NCBI GenBank assembly: GCA_902799765.1
Contig: CADCBZ010000012.1
Span: 62,001-126,000 of the forward strand
DNA: 64,000 nucleotides
From: an uncultured Prevotellaceae bacterium
Lineage (GTDB): Bacteria > Bacteroidota > Bacteroidia > Bacteroidales > Bacteroidaceae
Reading direction: 5' to 3'
Made by a program: the position numbers and the translations under genes. How positions within the stretch are numbered: position 1 is the first letter of the stretch; each line of letters opens with the position of its first letter. A model generated the notes under the pieces. That model saw only the letters and a program-made list of their open reading frames with translations, searched no databases and had not been told where the DNA came from. Shown here piece by piece: positions 1-8,336 of the stretch.

Positions 1-1
1 A

Positions 2-253
2 GATGAATCCTCTGCAGATTATATTATGACTGTAAAGTTCACGAATTTTGATAGGTTTTACAGTATGATGAGTGTTGTTCCTGGAAACAAACACAAGATT
101 TGGGCCGAAATTACTGTCGTTGACAAAAAGAACGGTGAAGTGATTTGTGAATATAATGTGAAAGAATTTAAGGGCGGGCGTGATTTTTCAATCTTTGATA
201 GTTATACGGAATCCATGGGTGATTTAGGATCTGAATTAGCTGAAACAAAGTAA
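2..253 (+). CDS. C-terminal part of an unrecognised protein, cut by the window edge
   Basis: The frame is open from base 2 and continues past the first Met at base 26 (residues DESSADYI precede it in frame), so this is very probably the C-terminal end of a longer gene starting upstream of the window. The visible 83 residues alternate hydrophobic and polar residues as in beta-strands (KIWAEITVVDKKNGEVICEY) and end in a short helix-like stretch (SMGDLGSELAETK). No catalytic motif or family is recognised; the layout resembles exported small beta-sandwich proteins of Bacteroidales, which is only an impression. It stops one base before the methyltransferase start, so it probably belongs to the same polyene operon. 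Confidence 0.6.
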   Translation, partial: DESSADYIMTVKFTNFDRFYSMMSVVPGNKHKIWAEITVVDKKNGEVICEYNVKEFKGGRDFSIFDSYTESMGDLGSELAETK

Positions 254-254
254 T

Positions 255-1361
255 ATGTTTTTATCTCAATCTTTAGAGGATAATTATACGAAAGAATCTC
301 TTTCTGCACGTGACGCTCAGAGATTAGCAGAATTTATTGCGTGGGGGCCTGTAGTTTTTCAGGTCTCACGAATTATTCTAAAATGGGGTATATTAGATTT
401 AATACGTGATTCTAAAGAAGGACTAACAAGGCAGGAAATATGTGAAAGGACTGGGCGTTCTGACTATGCAGTTAAGTGCCTGTTAGAGGCATCGCTGTGT
501 ATTGGAACCTTATTGGTTAATCCACAGACGGAGCGATATACTCTATCAAAGACTGGATGGTTCCTTATCAATGACCCTGCCACAAGAGTAAACATTGACT
601 TCAATCATGATGTCAACTATGTGGGGTGGTTTAATTTGGAGGAATCACTTGCTATTGGCAAACCAGAAGGTTTAAAACACTTCGGCAATTGGCCTACTAT
701 TTACGAGGGACTTTCTCAACTCCCAAAACAAGTTCAGAAAAGTTGGTTCGGTTTTGACCATTTCTATAGCGACTCTTCGTTTCCTGAGGCGTTGAAAATC
801 ATCTTTGATGAATATCACGTGAAGTCGCTTTATGATGTAGGAGGAAATACTGGCAAATGGGCTTTACAATGTATAGCGTATAACAAAGATGTAGAGGTGA
901 CCATTTTGGACCTACCACAGCAAATTTCCATGATGCAGGATAACATCAAAGGCAAAGAAGGTGCTGAACGTATTCATGGATATGGCATCAACCTGTTGGA
1001 CTCCAATTCTGTGTTTCCACAATATGATGGAGGTCTTGACGCTATTTGGATGAGTCAGTTCCTTGACTGTTTCAGCATGGATGAAATCGTTAGTATTTTG
1101 AATCGTGCCAAACATGCAATGACGTCCCAAACCCGTATTTACATTATGGAGACTTTGTGGGATAGACAAAAATACGAGCCTGCAGCCTTCTGTCTGACAA
1201 TGACCAGTTTGTATTTTACGGCAATGGCCAATGGAAATTCCAAGATGTATAATACAGAAGATATGCAAGCTTGTATTGAAAAAGCTGGATTGGAAATTGA
1301 ACAGATTCATGATCATTTGGGAATGGGTCACTCTATTATTGTATGTAAACAGAAATCATAA
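255..1361 (+). CDS. SAM-dependent O-methyltransferase of a polyene-pigment cluster
   Basis: A 368-residue class I methyltransferase of the type that has an N-terminal dimerisation/winged-helix part and a C-terminal Rossmann domain (plant COMT/acetylserotonin OMT-like). The N-terminal helix-turn-helix-like stretch GLTRQEICERTGRSDYAVKC lies near residues 56-75, and the SAM-binding glycine motif LYDVGGNTGKWALQC near residues 193-207, followed by an acidic ribose-binding motif VTILDLP. The family methylates hydroxyl groups of small aromatic or polyketide substrates with SAM. The gene starts one base after the preceding stop and is followed 16 bases later by an acyl carrier protein, so methylation of the aryl head group or chain of an aryl-polyene/flexirubin-like lipid is the likely role. 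The substrate is inferred from context only. Confidence 0.8.
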   Translation: MFLSQSLEDNYTKESLSARDAQRLAEFIAWGPVVFQVSRIILKWGILDLIRDSKEGLTRQEICERTGRSDYAVKCLLEASLCIGTLLVNPQTERYTLSKTGWFLINDPATRVNIDFNHDVNYVGWFNLEESLAIGKPEGLKHFGNWPTIYEGLSQLPKQVQKSWFGFDHFYSDSSFPEALKIIFDEYHVKSLYDVGGNTGKWALQCIAYNKDVEVTILDLPQQISMMQDNIKGKEGAERIHGYGINLLDSNSVFPQYDGGLDAIWMSQFLDCFSMDEIVSILNRAKHAMTSQTRIYIMETLWDRQKYEPAAFCLTMTSLYFTAMANGNSKMYNTEDMQACIEKAGLEIEQIHDHLGMGHSIIVCKQKS

Positions 1362-1377
1362 TAAAACAATAAAGAAA

Positions 1378-1620
1378 ATGACAAGACAAGAGATTGAAGA
1401 AAAAGTAAAAGCATTCCTCATTGACGATTTGGAGATTGACGAGGAGAAAATTTTCGACGAAGCAAAATTAAAGGATGATATGGGTATTGACAGCCTCGAT
1501 TTCGTAGATATCGTTGTTATCGTAGAAAAGAACTTCGGCTTCAAGATAAAGCCTGAGGAAATGCAGGGGGTTACAACGCTGAGCCAATTCTGCGATTATA
1601 TTGAAAGTAAAGTAGGATAA
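1378..1620 (+). CDS. Acyl carrier protein
   Basis: An 80-residue acyl carrier protein. The phosphopantetheine attachment motif is DSLD (in MGIDSLDFVDIV), with Ser at about residue 39, followed by the acidic recognition helix typical of ACPs. An in-frame longer reading would start inside the methyltransferase gene; ATG 1378 gives the normal ACP length and N-terminal helix, so it is preferred. It carries the growing chain for the neighbouring dehydratases, thioesterase and acyltransferases of the cluster (comparable to ApeE/ApeF of aryl-polyene clusters). It is dedicated to this operon; the housekeeping acpP would be elsewhere. Confidence 0.92.
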   Translation: MTRQEIEEKVKAFLIDDLEIDEEKIFDEAKLKDDMGIDSLDFVDIVVIVEKNFGFKIKPEEMQGVTTLSQFCDYIESKVG

Positions 1621-1627
1621 ATAGGGC

Positions 1628-2506
1628 GTGGCAGACAGGAAGTGGGATGGCACAACATATGGCAATAGTTTGATGCACCATTATCTTATCAAGCTATTGA
1701 AGTATATAGACATTAGAATTGTCTATATCTTTACTTATATATTTGTTATTCCACCATGCCTGTTCCGTTCAGGCTTCAAGCCTATATACCATTATTTTCG
1801 TGAACGATGGGGGTATGGACCAATAAAAGCTTTTCTGAAAACTTACCAGAACCATTGCATGTTTAGTCAGGTAGTTATTGACAGATTTGCAATGTATGCA
1901 GGAAAGCATTTTAAGGTAGAAATCGATGGACTTGAGCACTTTCAGAACCTAACTCTTCAAGAACCTGCTTTTGTTCAGCTTAGTTCGCATATTGGGAATT
2001 ATGAGGTGGCAGGATATACGTTGACCTCATATGATAAACCTATCAATGCCGTGGTATTTTATGGTGAAAAACAGACTGTGATGGAGAATCGTATGGATAT
2101 GTTTGCTGGTAAGAACATTCGTATGATATATGTTAAGAAGGATATGGGGCATTTGTTCCTCATAGACCATGCACTACAACAAGGCGAGATTGTCAGTATG
2201 CCTGCAGACAGGATTTTTGGTTCTCAGAAGTCTGTTAGTACAAAATTGTTGGGTGCAGAAGTAAAACTGCCATTAGGACCTTTCAGTGTGGCCACGATGA
2301 GAGGGCTTCATGTGATTGCAGTCAATGTGATGAAAAGTACCACAAATAGTTATAAGATATATGTTACGCCGCTTGACTACGACAGAGAGGCTCCACGCAA
2401 GCATCAAATCAATCAGTTAGTTCAAGGTTATGCAGCAGAATTGGAGCGTATCCTCACCATGTATCCCACCCAATGGTACAATTACTTTGAATATTGGAAA
2501 TCATAG
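1628..2506 (+). CDS. Lysophospholipid/lauroyl-type acyltransferase (HtrB-like)
   Basis: A 292-residue inner-membrane acyltransferase of the LpxL/HtrB superfamily. The N-terminal KWDGTTYG motif, two hydrophobic segments (about residues 20-45), and the catalytic-type motif SSHIGNYEVAGY (about residues 118-129, equivalent to the HxGNWE box) are visible, with a later PADRIFGSQKS stretch like the conserved substrate loop. Start is GTG 1628; it is preferred over ATG 1672 because the W-G-T-x-G motif near the N-terminus is conserved in polyene-cluster members. It lies 7 bases after the ACP stop. Likely role: transfer of the polyene acyl chain from ACP to a lipid or sugar acceptor. Confidence 0.82.
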   Translation: MADRKWDGTTYGNSLMHHYLIKLLKYIDIRIVYIFTYIFVIPPCLFRSGFKPIYHYFRERWGYGPIKAFLKTYQNHCMFSQVVIDRFAMYAGKHFKVEIDGLEHFQNLTLQEPAFVQLSSHIGNYEVAGYTLTSYDKPINAVVFYGEKQTVMENRMDMFAGKNIRMIYVKKDMGHLFLIDHALQQGEIVSMPADRIFGSQKSVSTKLLGAEVKLPLGPFSVATMRGLHVIAVNVMKSTTNSYKIYVTPLDYDREAPRKHQINQLVQGYAAELERILTMYPTQWYNYFEYWKS

Positions 2507-2508
2507 AT

Positions 2509-2964
2509 ATGGCAACAGATTATCAGCACCCAAATGAGGCGTTTCTTCGCAACATTGACATCCACGAATTGCTTCCACAGCAGGAACCGTTTGTGATGGT
2601 TAGTAGAATAGTGCATTTTGATAATGTAAGGACTATTTGCGAAATGGACATTAAGGCAGATAATATTTTTGTTGAGGATGGCCATCTCAACGCCTCAGGA
2701 ATGATAGAGAACATCGCTCAAACATGTGCTGCGAGGATTGGGTACGTCAATAAGTACAAATTTAAGAAAGCTGTTCAGATAGGCTTTATAGGAGCTATTC
2801 GCAATTTGGAGGTGATAGATCTCCCAGAGGTTGGACAGCAGATAGAGACAATCGTAGATGTAATAGAAGATGTGTTCGGCATGACACTTGCTTCAGCGGT
2901 TGTAAAACAGGGAGATCGTATATTAGTGACTACAGAGATGAAAATAGCAGTTAAAGGAAAGTAA
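2509..2964 (+). CDS. Hotdog-fold 3-hydroxyacyl-ACP dehydratase-like protein (ApeI-like)
   Basis: A 151-residue single hotdog-domain protein. The conserved start ELLPQQEPFVMVSRIVHF and the helix GHLNASGMIENIAQTCAARIGY are characteristic of the FabA/FabZ-like proteins found in aryl-polyene clusters. Start at ATG 2509, two bases after the previous stop; an earlier in-frame ATG at 2494 would overlap that gene. Predicted to dehydrate 3-hydroxyacyl-ACP during polyene elongation. A classical FabZ HxxxGxxxxPG motif is not intact here (the loop reads DGHLNASGMIEN), so it may be a non-canonical or partner subunit of the second dehydratase at 3424. Confidence 0.78.
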   Translation: MATDYQHPNEAFLRNIDIHELLPQQEPFVMVSRIVHFDNVRTICEMDIKADNIFVEDGHLNASGMIENIAQTCAARIGYVNKYKFKKAVQIGFIGAIRNLEVIDLPEVGQQIETIVDVIEDVFGMTLASAVVKQGDRILVTTEMKIAVKGK

Positions 2965-2969
2965 AGTCT

Positions 2970-3395
2970 ATGGAGTTAAAGGCTTCAAAATTATTAGATA
3001 TCCGATTCAGTGAGGTTGATTCGATGAATGTGGTGTGGCATGGCTCATATATGCTATACTTTGAGGATGCCCGTGAAGTGTTTGGTGAGAAATACGACCT
3101 TACCTATATGGGATACTTCCATCATGGTTATTACGCTCCACTGGTAGAGATGAACTTTCAATGGAAGAAACCCATCAAATACGGTATGCATCCTCGCATA
3201 GACATCATCTATCAACCAACAGAAGCAGCAAAGGTGGTGTTCGACTACGAAATTCATGACACAACCGACGAGAGCCTGATAGCTACAGGGCATAGTGTAC
3301 AGGTATTCATGGACACGGATTATCAATTAGTGTTGTACAGCCCAAAATTCTATGAAGAATGGCAAAAGCGCTGGAACGTGTTTGAAACGTACTAA
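2970..3395 (+). CDS. Acyl-CoA/ACP thioesterase, 4HBT/YbgC type
   Basis: A 141-residue hotdog thioesterase. The 4-hydroxybenzoyl-CoA thioesterase signature is visible at the N-terminus: RFSEVDSMNVVWHGSYMLYF, in which the Asp of the D-x-x-x-x-V-x-H-x-x-Y pattern is the presumed catalytic residue. Length is normal for the family. It lies 5 bases after the dehydratase gene and corresponds in position and family to the thioesterase of aryl-polyene clusters (ApeK-like). It probably hydrolyses or edits ACP-bound polyene intermediates in the cytoplasm. Confidence 0.85.
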   Translation: MELKASKLLDIRFSEVDSMNVVWHGSYMLYFEDAREVFGEKYDLTYMGYFHHGYYAPLVEMNFQWKKPIKYGMHPRIDIIYQPTEAAKVVFDYEIHDTTDESLIATGHSVQVFMDTDYQLVLYSPKFYEEWQKRWNVFETY

Positions 3396-3423
3396 TGAGA
3401 CTATCAATTAACAACAATAGCAG

Positions 3424-3801
3424 ATGAAGTTGCTCAATAATCTATATATGATCTCTAAGAGAGAAACAACATCTCTCTCTGCTCAATATGGCATCTTTCT
3501 CGAAGAGAAAAGCTTTATATATAAAGCTCACTTTCCAAATGAACCCATCACACCTGGTGTATGCATTATCCAGATAGCTAAAGAACTGTTGGAGGACTAT
3601 GCCCAAAAACACTATACGATTAAGGCTATCAAGAACGTCAAATTCCTGAATGTTATATCGCCAGTGATCACACCTTACGTTACATATGTCTTGGACAAGA
3701 TTGTTATTGATGAGGCGAACAAGACCTGCAGTTTACAGGTTCAAGTACTTGCAGAAGAAGTACTATTGACAAAATTGTCATTCACCTGTCAAGAAATATG
3801 A
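3424..3801 (+). CDS. FabZ-like 3-hydroxyacyl-ACP dehydratase (ApeP-like)
   Basis: A 125-residue hotdog protein. The stretch AHFPNEPITPGVCIIQIAKE carries the FabA/FabZ active-site pattern H-F-P-x-x-P-x-x-P-G-V, so His near residue 40 is the expected catalytic base. It is shorter than housekeeping FabZ. It partners with the other hotdog gene at 2509 in the same operon; two different dehydratases are usual in aryl-polyene clusters. Its stop codon overlaps the next start as ATGA (3798-3801), which suggests translational coupling with the glycosyltransferase-acyltransferase fusion. Confidence 0.83.
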   Translation: MKLLNNLYMISKRETTSLSAQYGIFLEEKSFIYKAHFPNEPITPGVCIIQIAKELLEDYAQKHYTIKAIKNVKFLNVISPVITPYVTYVLDKIVIDEANKTCSLQVQVLAEEVLLTKLSFTCQEI

Positions 3802-5303
3802 AGCAAATAGACAAGGACAAACAACAGCAGACACTTCACGACCGCGGAATATGTGCCGTGATTCCCACATATAACAATGGTGGGACGATAGCAGCTGTGG
3901 TTCGTGAGACGCTGAATGAGTGTCGCGATGTCATTGTCGTCAATGATGGCTCTACTGATAATACATCTGTAGAGCTCCGCTCAATAGAGGGTATCACTCT
4001 TGTAGAATATTCCACCAATCGTGGCAAGGGTTATGCGCTAAGAGAAGGTTTTAAACGCGCATTAGAGATGGGATTCTCGTATGCAATCACACTCGATGGC
4101 GACGGGCAGCACTATCCTAGCGACATATGTCATTTTTTAACTGCCAATCAAAAGCATCCTGGCGCATTAATTATTGGAAGCCGACAGTTAGAAGGTGTAG
4201 AATGTTCCGAAGGCAGCAAATTTGCTAATAAGTTCTCAAATTTCTGGTTCTGTGTACAGACAGGCTGCAGATTACCGGATACGCAAACAGGCTTTCGCCT
4301 CTATCCACTGAAAAAACTTCATGGTCTTTATTTCTTGACATCACGCTATGAGGCAGAATTGGAATTGTTGGTTTTTGCCTCATGGCATGGAATAGAACTT
4401 GTACCTATCGACATCAATGTATATTATCCGCCTCGTGAAGAACGAGTCAGTCACTTCCGTCCAGGAATTGACTTTACCCGTATCAGTGTTCTCAATACGA
4501 TATTATGTATCCTTGCTATCGTCTATGCTTTGCCGTTGAGTCTGTTTCGCCTATTGTCAAACGTCATCCGTACAGTTTATTCGTTGTTGTTTGTATTGTT
4601 TTTCTGTTTCTGTATTTTTACCCCAGCCGTTTGGGTATATGTAAAGATAGGCAGAATGACTGAAAAGAAGCGCTTTAATCTGCATCGGCTGATTTATAAT
4701 GCTACGCGTTTCATTATGCTACACCATGGCATTCCTGGCACTCGTTTCAAATATAAGGTTTCTGAAAGTGTTGACTTTGACAAGCCTTCGGTGGTAATAT
4801 GTAACCATCAGTCGCATATTGACCTTGCTTGTCAACTTATTTTTTCGCCACAAATAATCTTCTTAACCAATCAATGGGTATGGAATAATCCTCTCTATGG
4901 GCTGATAATACGAAATGCAGAGTTCTATCCTGTGGCTGAGGGTGTTGACGAATTGATGCCTAAGTTGCGATCTCTTGTTGAACGAGGCTATAGCATAGCA
5001 GTATACCCTGAGGGGACACGTTCTAAAGACTGCAACATCGGTCGTTTTCATCAAGGGGCATTCCATATTGCAGAACAGTTAGGTTTAAATATTGTTCCGA
5101 TGTATCTCTACGGTCCAGGAAAGATATTGCCCAAAAAAACATATCATCTACGCAAAGGCCCTATATATATAGAGGTTGGTGAGCCTATAACAAATGCTCA
5201 ATTGAAGGCTATGGGCGATACGAAGTCGCAGGCCTCACAGTTGCGTAAGCATTATATCGAGAAATACGAACAGATAGCAAATCAGATAGAGCAGAATGTC
5301 TAA
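3798..5303 (+). CDS. Glycosyltransferase family 2 fused to a PlsC-type acyltransferase
   Basis: A 501-residue bifunctional membrane protein. Residues about 15-230 form a GT2 domain: CAVIPTYNNGGTIAAVV, the nucleotide-binding VVNDGSTDNT, and the metal-binding LDGDGQH. Two hydrophobic segments follow around residues 225-290. Residues about 310-495 form an LPLAT/PlsC domain with the H-x4-D motif in NHQSHIDL and the YPEGTRSKD substrate motif. This GT2-acyltransferase architecture is found in aryl-polyene clusters (ApeJ-like), where the product is thought to help attach the polyene to its membrane anchor. The gene overlaps both neighbours (4 and 8 bases). The sugar donor cannot be told from the sequence. 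Confidence 0.87.
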   Translation: MKQIDKDKQQQTLHDRGICAVIPTYNNGGTIAAVVRETLNECRDVIVVNDGSTDNTSVELRSIEGITLVEYSTNRGKGYALREGFKRALEMGFSYAITLDGDGQHYPSDICHFLTANQKHPGALIIGSRQLEGVECSEGSKFANKFSNFWFCVQTGCRLPDTQTGFRLYPLKKLHGLYFLTSRYEAELELLVFASWHGIELVPIDINVYYPPREERVSHFRPGIDFTRISVLNTILCILAIVYALPLSLFRLLSNVIRTVYSLLFVLFFCFCIFTPAVWVYVKIGRMTEKKRFNLHRLIYNATRFIMLHHGIPGTRFKYKVSESVDFDKPSVVICNHQSHIDLACQLIFSPQIIFLTNQWVWNNPLYGLIIRNAEFYPVAEGVDELMPKLRSLVERGYSIAVYPEGTRSKDCNIGRFHQGAFHIAEQLGLNIVPMYLYGPGKILPKKTYHLRKGPIYIEVGEPITNAQLKAMGDTKSQASQLRKHYIEKYEQIANQIEQNV

Positions 5304-6798
5304 GCAGAGAGTCATTATAATAGGAAGTGGTATGGGCGGTTTGTCATGTGGAGTCATTTTAGCAAAAAATGGCTACGACGTTACCATATTGGAACAAGGT
5401 GCTCACATAGGTGGCTGTCTGCAGTGCTTTACTCGCCGCGGAGTACGTTTCGAGACGGGAATGCACTTTATTGGCAGTGCATCCGAAGGACAGACCCTCG
5501 ACCGCCTTCTGAAGTACTTGGAGATAAAGAAAGATATACGACTGTCACCATTGGATAGTAACGGATATGACGTTGTTGCTCTTAACGGACGATGTTATCG
5601 TTTTGCTAATGGTCGTGAAAAATTCCTTCAGCAGATGACCAGCTATTTCCCTCATCAGGCGGAAGAGTTAATCCGATATTTCGATTTGGTAGAAAAGGTC
5701 GCTGGTGCTTCATCACTTCATTCCTTGAAACACGTAGAGAGTGATCCTATCATCAATGCTGATTATCAGTTACGTTCCATTAACGAGGTAATAGAAAGTG
5801 TCATCTCTGATCCGGAACTTGCAAAAGTGTTAGTGGGTTCGCTGCCACTATATGCTGCCGAGCGTGACAAGACACCATTCTCTACCCATGCCTTTATCAT
5901 GGACTTTTACAATCAGAGCGCATATCGTATTGTAGGGGGTAGCGATGCTATTGCTAAGTCTATGGTAAGCACCATTGAGCATTATGGTGGTTGCGTACTT
6001 TCATCCAGCAAAGTCACCCGAATATTATGTGATGACAGTCATGCTATAGGTGTTGAAGTCAATGGAAGTGAGTTTATGCCTTGCGATTTCGTTATTTCTG
6101 ACACTCATCCTATGCGGACTTTGGAACTGACGGACTCAAAACTTATTCGTCCTGCATTCCGTAATCGTATCAATACAATACCTCAAACTGTAGGTGGATT
6201 CTCTGTGTATCTTGAGTTTAAGGATAATTCTGTGCCTTACCAGAACTATAACTTTTACGGATATAATTATGGGACACCTTGGAATTGTGAACAGTATGAT
6301 ACGGATTCGTGGCCCAAAGGCTATTTGTATATGCATTTCTGTGATGATGCTAACCAACTTTTTGCCAAAACTGGAGTTGTTATATCGTATATGCAAATGA
6401 AAGATGTGGAACAATGGGGTGGTACAAAAGTTGGTCACCGTGGTGCCGACTATGAAGCCTTCAAACGACAGAAAGCAGAGTTGTTATTAGAATCTGTCGA
6501 AAAGCAATTTCCAGGTCTGCGTTCACATATTAAACATTACTATACGTCAACTCCGTTGACATATCAGGATTATACAGGCACTGAGGGGGGCAGCATGTAT
6601 GGAGTTGCACGTGACATCAATTTAGGTGCTGCATGCAGAGTTCCTCATCGCACCAAAATACCCAACCTACTGCAGACGGGTCAGAACATCAATTCTCACG
6701 GGATTCTCGGGGTCGTCGTAGGAACGATTGTCACGTGCAGCGAGCTGCTGACATCAGAGAAGATTTACCAACAAATTATGGGAGCGAACAAGGTATGA
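5296..6798 (+). CDS. CrtI/RetSat-like FAD-dependent oxidoreductase (first copy)
   Basis: A 500-residue flavoprotein of the phytoene-desaturase/all-trans-retinol saturase superfamily. The N-terminal dinucleotide fold VIIIGSGMGGLSCGVILAKN and the following ILEQGAHIGG are clear, and the C-terminal FAD-contact region LLQTGQNINSHGILGVVVGT is present. The family oxidises or reduces conjugated polyenes. It overlaps the preceding gene by 8 bases and the next, paralogous oxidoreductase by 4 (ATGA). Such paired oxidoreductases occur in flexirubin-like clusters of Bacteroidota; whether this one introduces or removes double bonds is not determined by sequence. Confidence 0.85.
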   Translation: MSKQRVIIIGSGMGGLSCGVILAKNGYDVTILEQGAHIGGCLQCFTRRGVRFETGMHFIGSASEGQTLDRLLKYLEIKKDIRLSPLDSNGYDVVALNGRCYRFANGREKFLQQMTSYFPHQAEELIRYFDLVEKVAGASSLHSLKHVESDPIINADYQLRSINEVIESVISDPELAKVLVGSLPLYAAERDKTPFSTHAFIMDFYNQSAYRIVGGSDAIAKSMVSTIEHYGGCVLSSSKVTRILCDDSHAIGVEVNGSEFMPCDFVISDTHPMRTLELTDSKLIRPAFRNRINTIPQTVGGFSVYLEFKDNSVPYQNYNFYGYNYGTPWNCEQYDTDSWPKGYLYMHFCDDANQLFAKTGVVISYMQMKDVEQWGGTKVGHRGADYEAFKRQKAELLLESVEKQFPGLRSHIKHYYTSTPLTYQDYTGTEGGSMYGVARDINLGAACRVPHRTKIPNLLQTGQNINSHGILGVVVGTIVTCSELLTSEKIYQQIMGANKV

Positions 6799-8336
6799 AG
6801 CAACATGTAATCATCATAGGTGGAGGATTAGGAGGTCTGTTTACTGGCGCTATACTTAGTAAAGAGGGATTCCATGTCACCATCTTGGAGAAAAATGCAA
6901 TGATTGGTGGCGGGTTGCAGACTTTCCTGCGCTTTGGCGAGCATTTCGATACAGGGATGCACGTTATTGGTGGCATGCAACCTGGTGGCAATATCTGGAA
7001 GTTATGCCGTTATCTTGGTATTCTCGATGGAGTTAAAATCCGTAATGTAGACGATGAATGTACTGATAGACTGTATTTTGCAGAAGATAAGTCATACTAT
7101 ACAATTGCTAAAGGTCGTGATGGCTTTGTCCGTTCGCTTGCACGCTCGTTCCCTGATGAGTTGAGCAACCTGGAACGTTATGTCGATGCAGTATTAGATA
7201 TTGCAGACAAGGTGGACCTGTTTAATTTACGCCCTTCTACCAGTCAGATGAGTCTCTTTGCTGAGACAAATGACTTCCTGATGGCGGCTGATGATTTCAT
7301 TGCCAAATATATCTCAGACGAGCGACTACGTAGCGTGTTGGCATATATGAATCCGCTTTATGGCGGTCGTGCCCACGAGACACCAGCCTATGTGCATGCT
7401 ATCATCAGCACGCTTTATATTAAGGGTGCTAGTCGTTTTGTTGATGACAGCTATCATTTTGCACAGCTTCTCTCTGAAGTTATTACTTCCAATGGTGGAC
7501 AAGTGATTGCAGGCGACGCTGTAGCGTGGATAAATGTTGTTGATCGCAAGGTAGAGTATGTTCGTACAAAGAGTGGCAAGCAATATACTGCCGACTACTA
7601 CATTTCTGATATCCATCCATGCACGCTTATGAAACTGATGGACGAGAAAGCATTTCCCAAATCATATCGTGAGCGTCTTGAAACTATTCCCAATACTCAT
7701 TCTGCTTTTGCACTATATATAAAGCTTAAGCCAGAGACCTTTCCATATATGAATTATTCCGAATATTATATGACCCGTTATGCTGATGTGTGGAATTTTA
7801 GTCGTACGGATAGACCTTGGCCATTGGGGTTCCTGATGATGACACCGCCCAACAGTAATCAGGGGCGTTATGCAACAAAAGCGCTGGTAACAGCACCTAT
7901 GCCTTTCGATATGGTAAAGCAATGGGAGAATACCAATGTTGGGCATCGTGGTGCTGAATATGAAGCATGGAAAACGATGTGTGGGGAACTTCTTTTGAAC
8001 CAGATTGAAGAAATTCACCCCGACTTCCGCCAGTGCATAGAAGCTGTTAACACATCGTCACCACTGACCATACGTGACTACTATGGGGTTAAGGATGGCA
8101 GTATCTGTGGTTTTGCCAAAAATTGTCAGAATATCGTATTGTCTCAGTTGCCTGTAGTAACAAAGATAAGTAATCTTTTGCTGACAGGTCAGAATAACAA
8201 CCTGCATGGTTTCTGTGGCGTGCCACTGACAGCCATCACCACATGTGAAGCTATATTAGGTGTCAACTACATTATTAATAAAGTGAACGCATGCTTATTT
8301 GAATATGATAACAACAAAAAAATGGTAGAAAAATGA
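6795..8336 (+). CDS. CrtI/RetSat-like FAD-dependent oxidoreductase (second copy)
   Basis: A 513-residue paralogue of the preceding gene product. It has the same N-terminal FAD motif, VIIIGGGLGGLFTGAILSKE, the loop ILEKNAMIGGGLQTF, and C-terminal LLLTGQNNNLHGFCGVPLTA. Start ATG 6795 overlaps the previous stop as ATGA; longer in-frame readings run into the previous gene and lack homologous character. The C-terminus has an extra roughly 20-residue tail (after CEAILGVN) that the first copy lacks. Two diverged copies in tandem suggest either a heterodimer or two successive redox steps on the polyene chain. Confidence 0.85.
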   Translation: MKQHVIIIGGGLGGLFTGAILSKEGFHVTILEKNAMIGGGLQTFLRFGEHFDTGMHVIGGMQPGGNIWKLCRYLGILDGVKIRNVDDECTDRLYFAEDKSYYTIAKGRDGFVRSLARSFPDELSNLERYVDAVLDIADKVDLFNLRPSTSQMSLFAETNDFLMAADDFIAKYISDERLRSVLAYMNPLYGGRAHETPAYVHAIISTLYIKGASRFVDDSYHFAQLLSEVITSNGGQVIAGDAVAWINVVDRKVEYVRTKSGKQYTADYYISDIHPCTLMKLMDEKAFPKSYRERLETIPNTHSAFALYIKLKPETFPYMNYSEYYMTRYADVWNFSRTDRPWPLGFLMMTPPNSNQGRYATKALVTAPMPFDMVKQWENTNVGHRGAEYEAWKTMCGELLLNQIEEIHPDFRQCIEAVNTSSPLTIRDYYGVKDGSICGFAKNCQNIVLSQLPVVTKISNLLLTGQNNNLHGFCGVPLTAITTCEAILGVNYIINKVNACLFEYDNNKKMVEK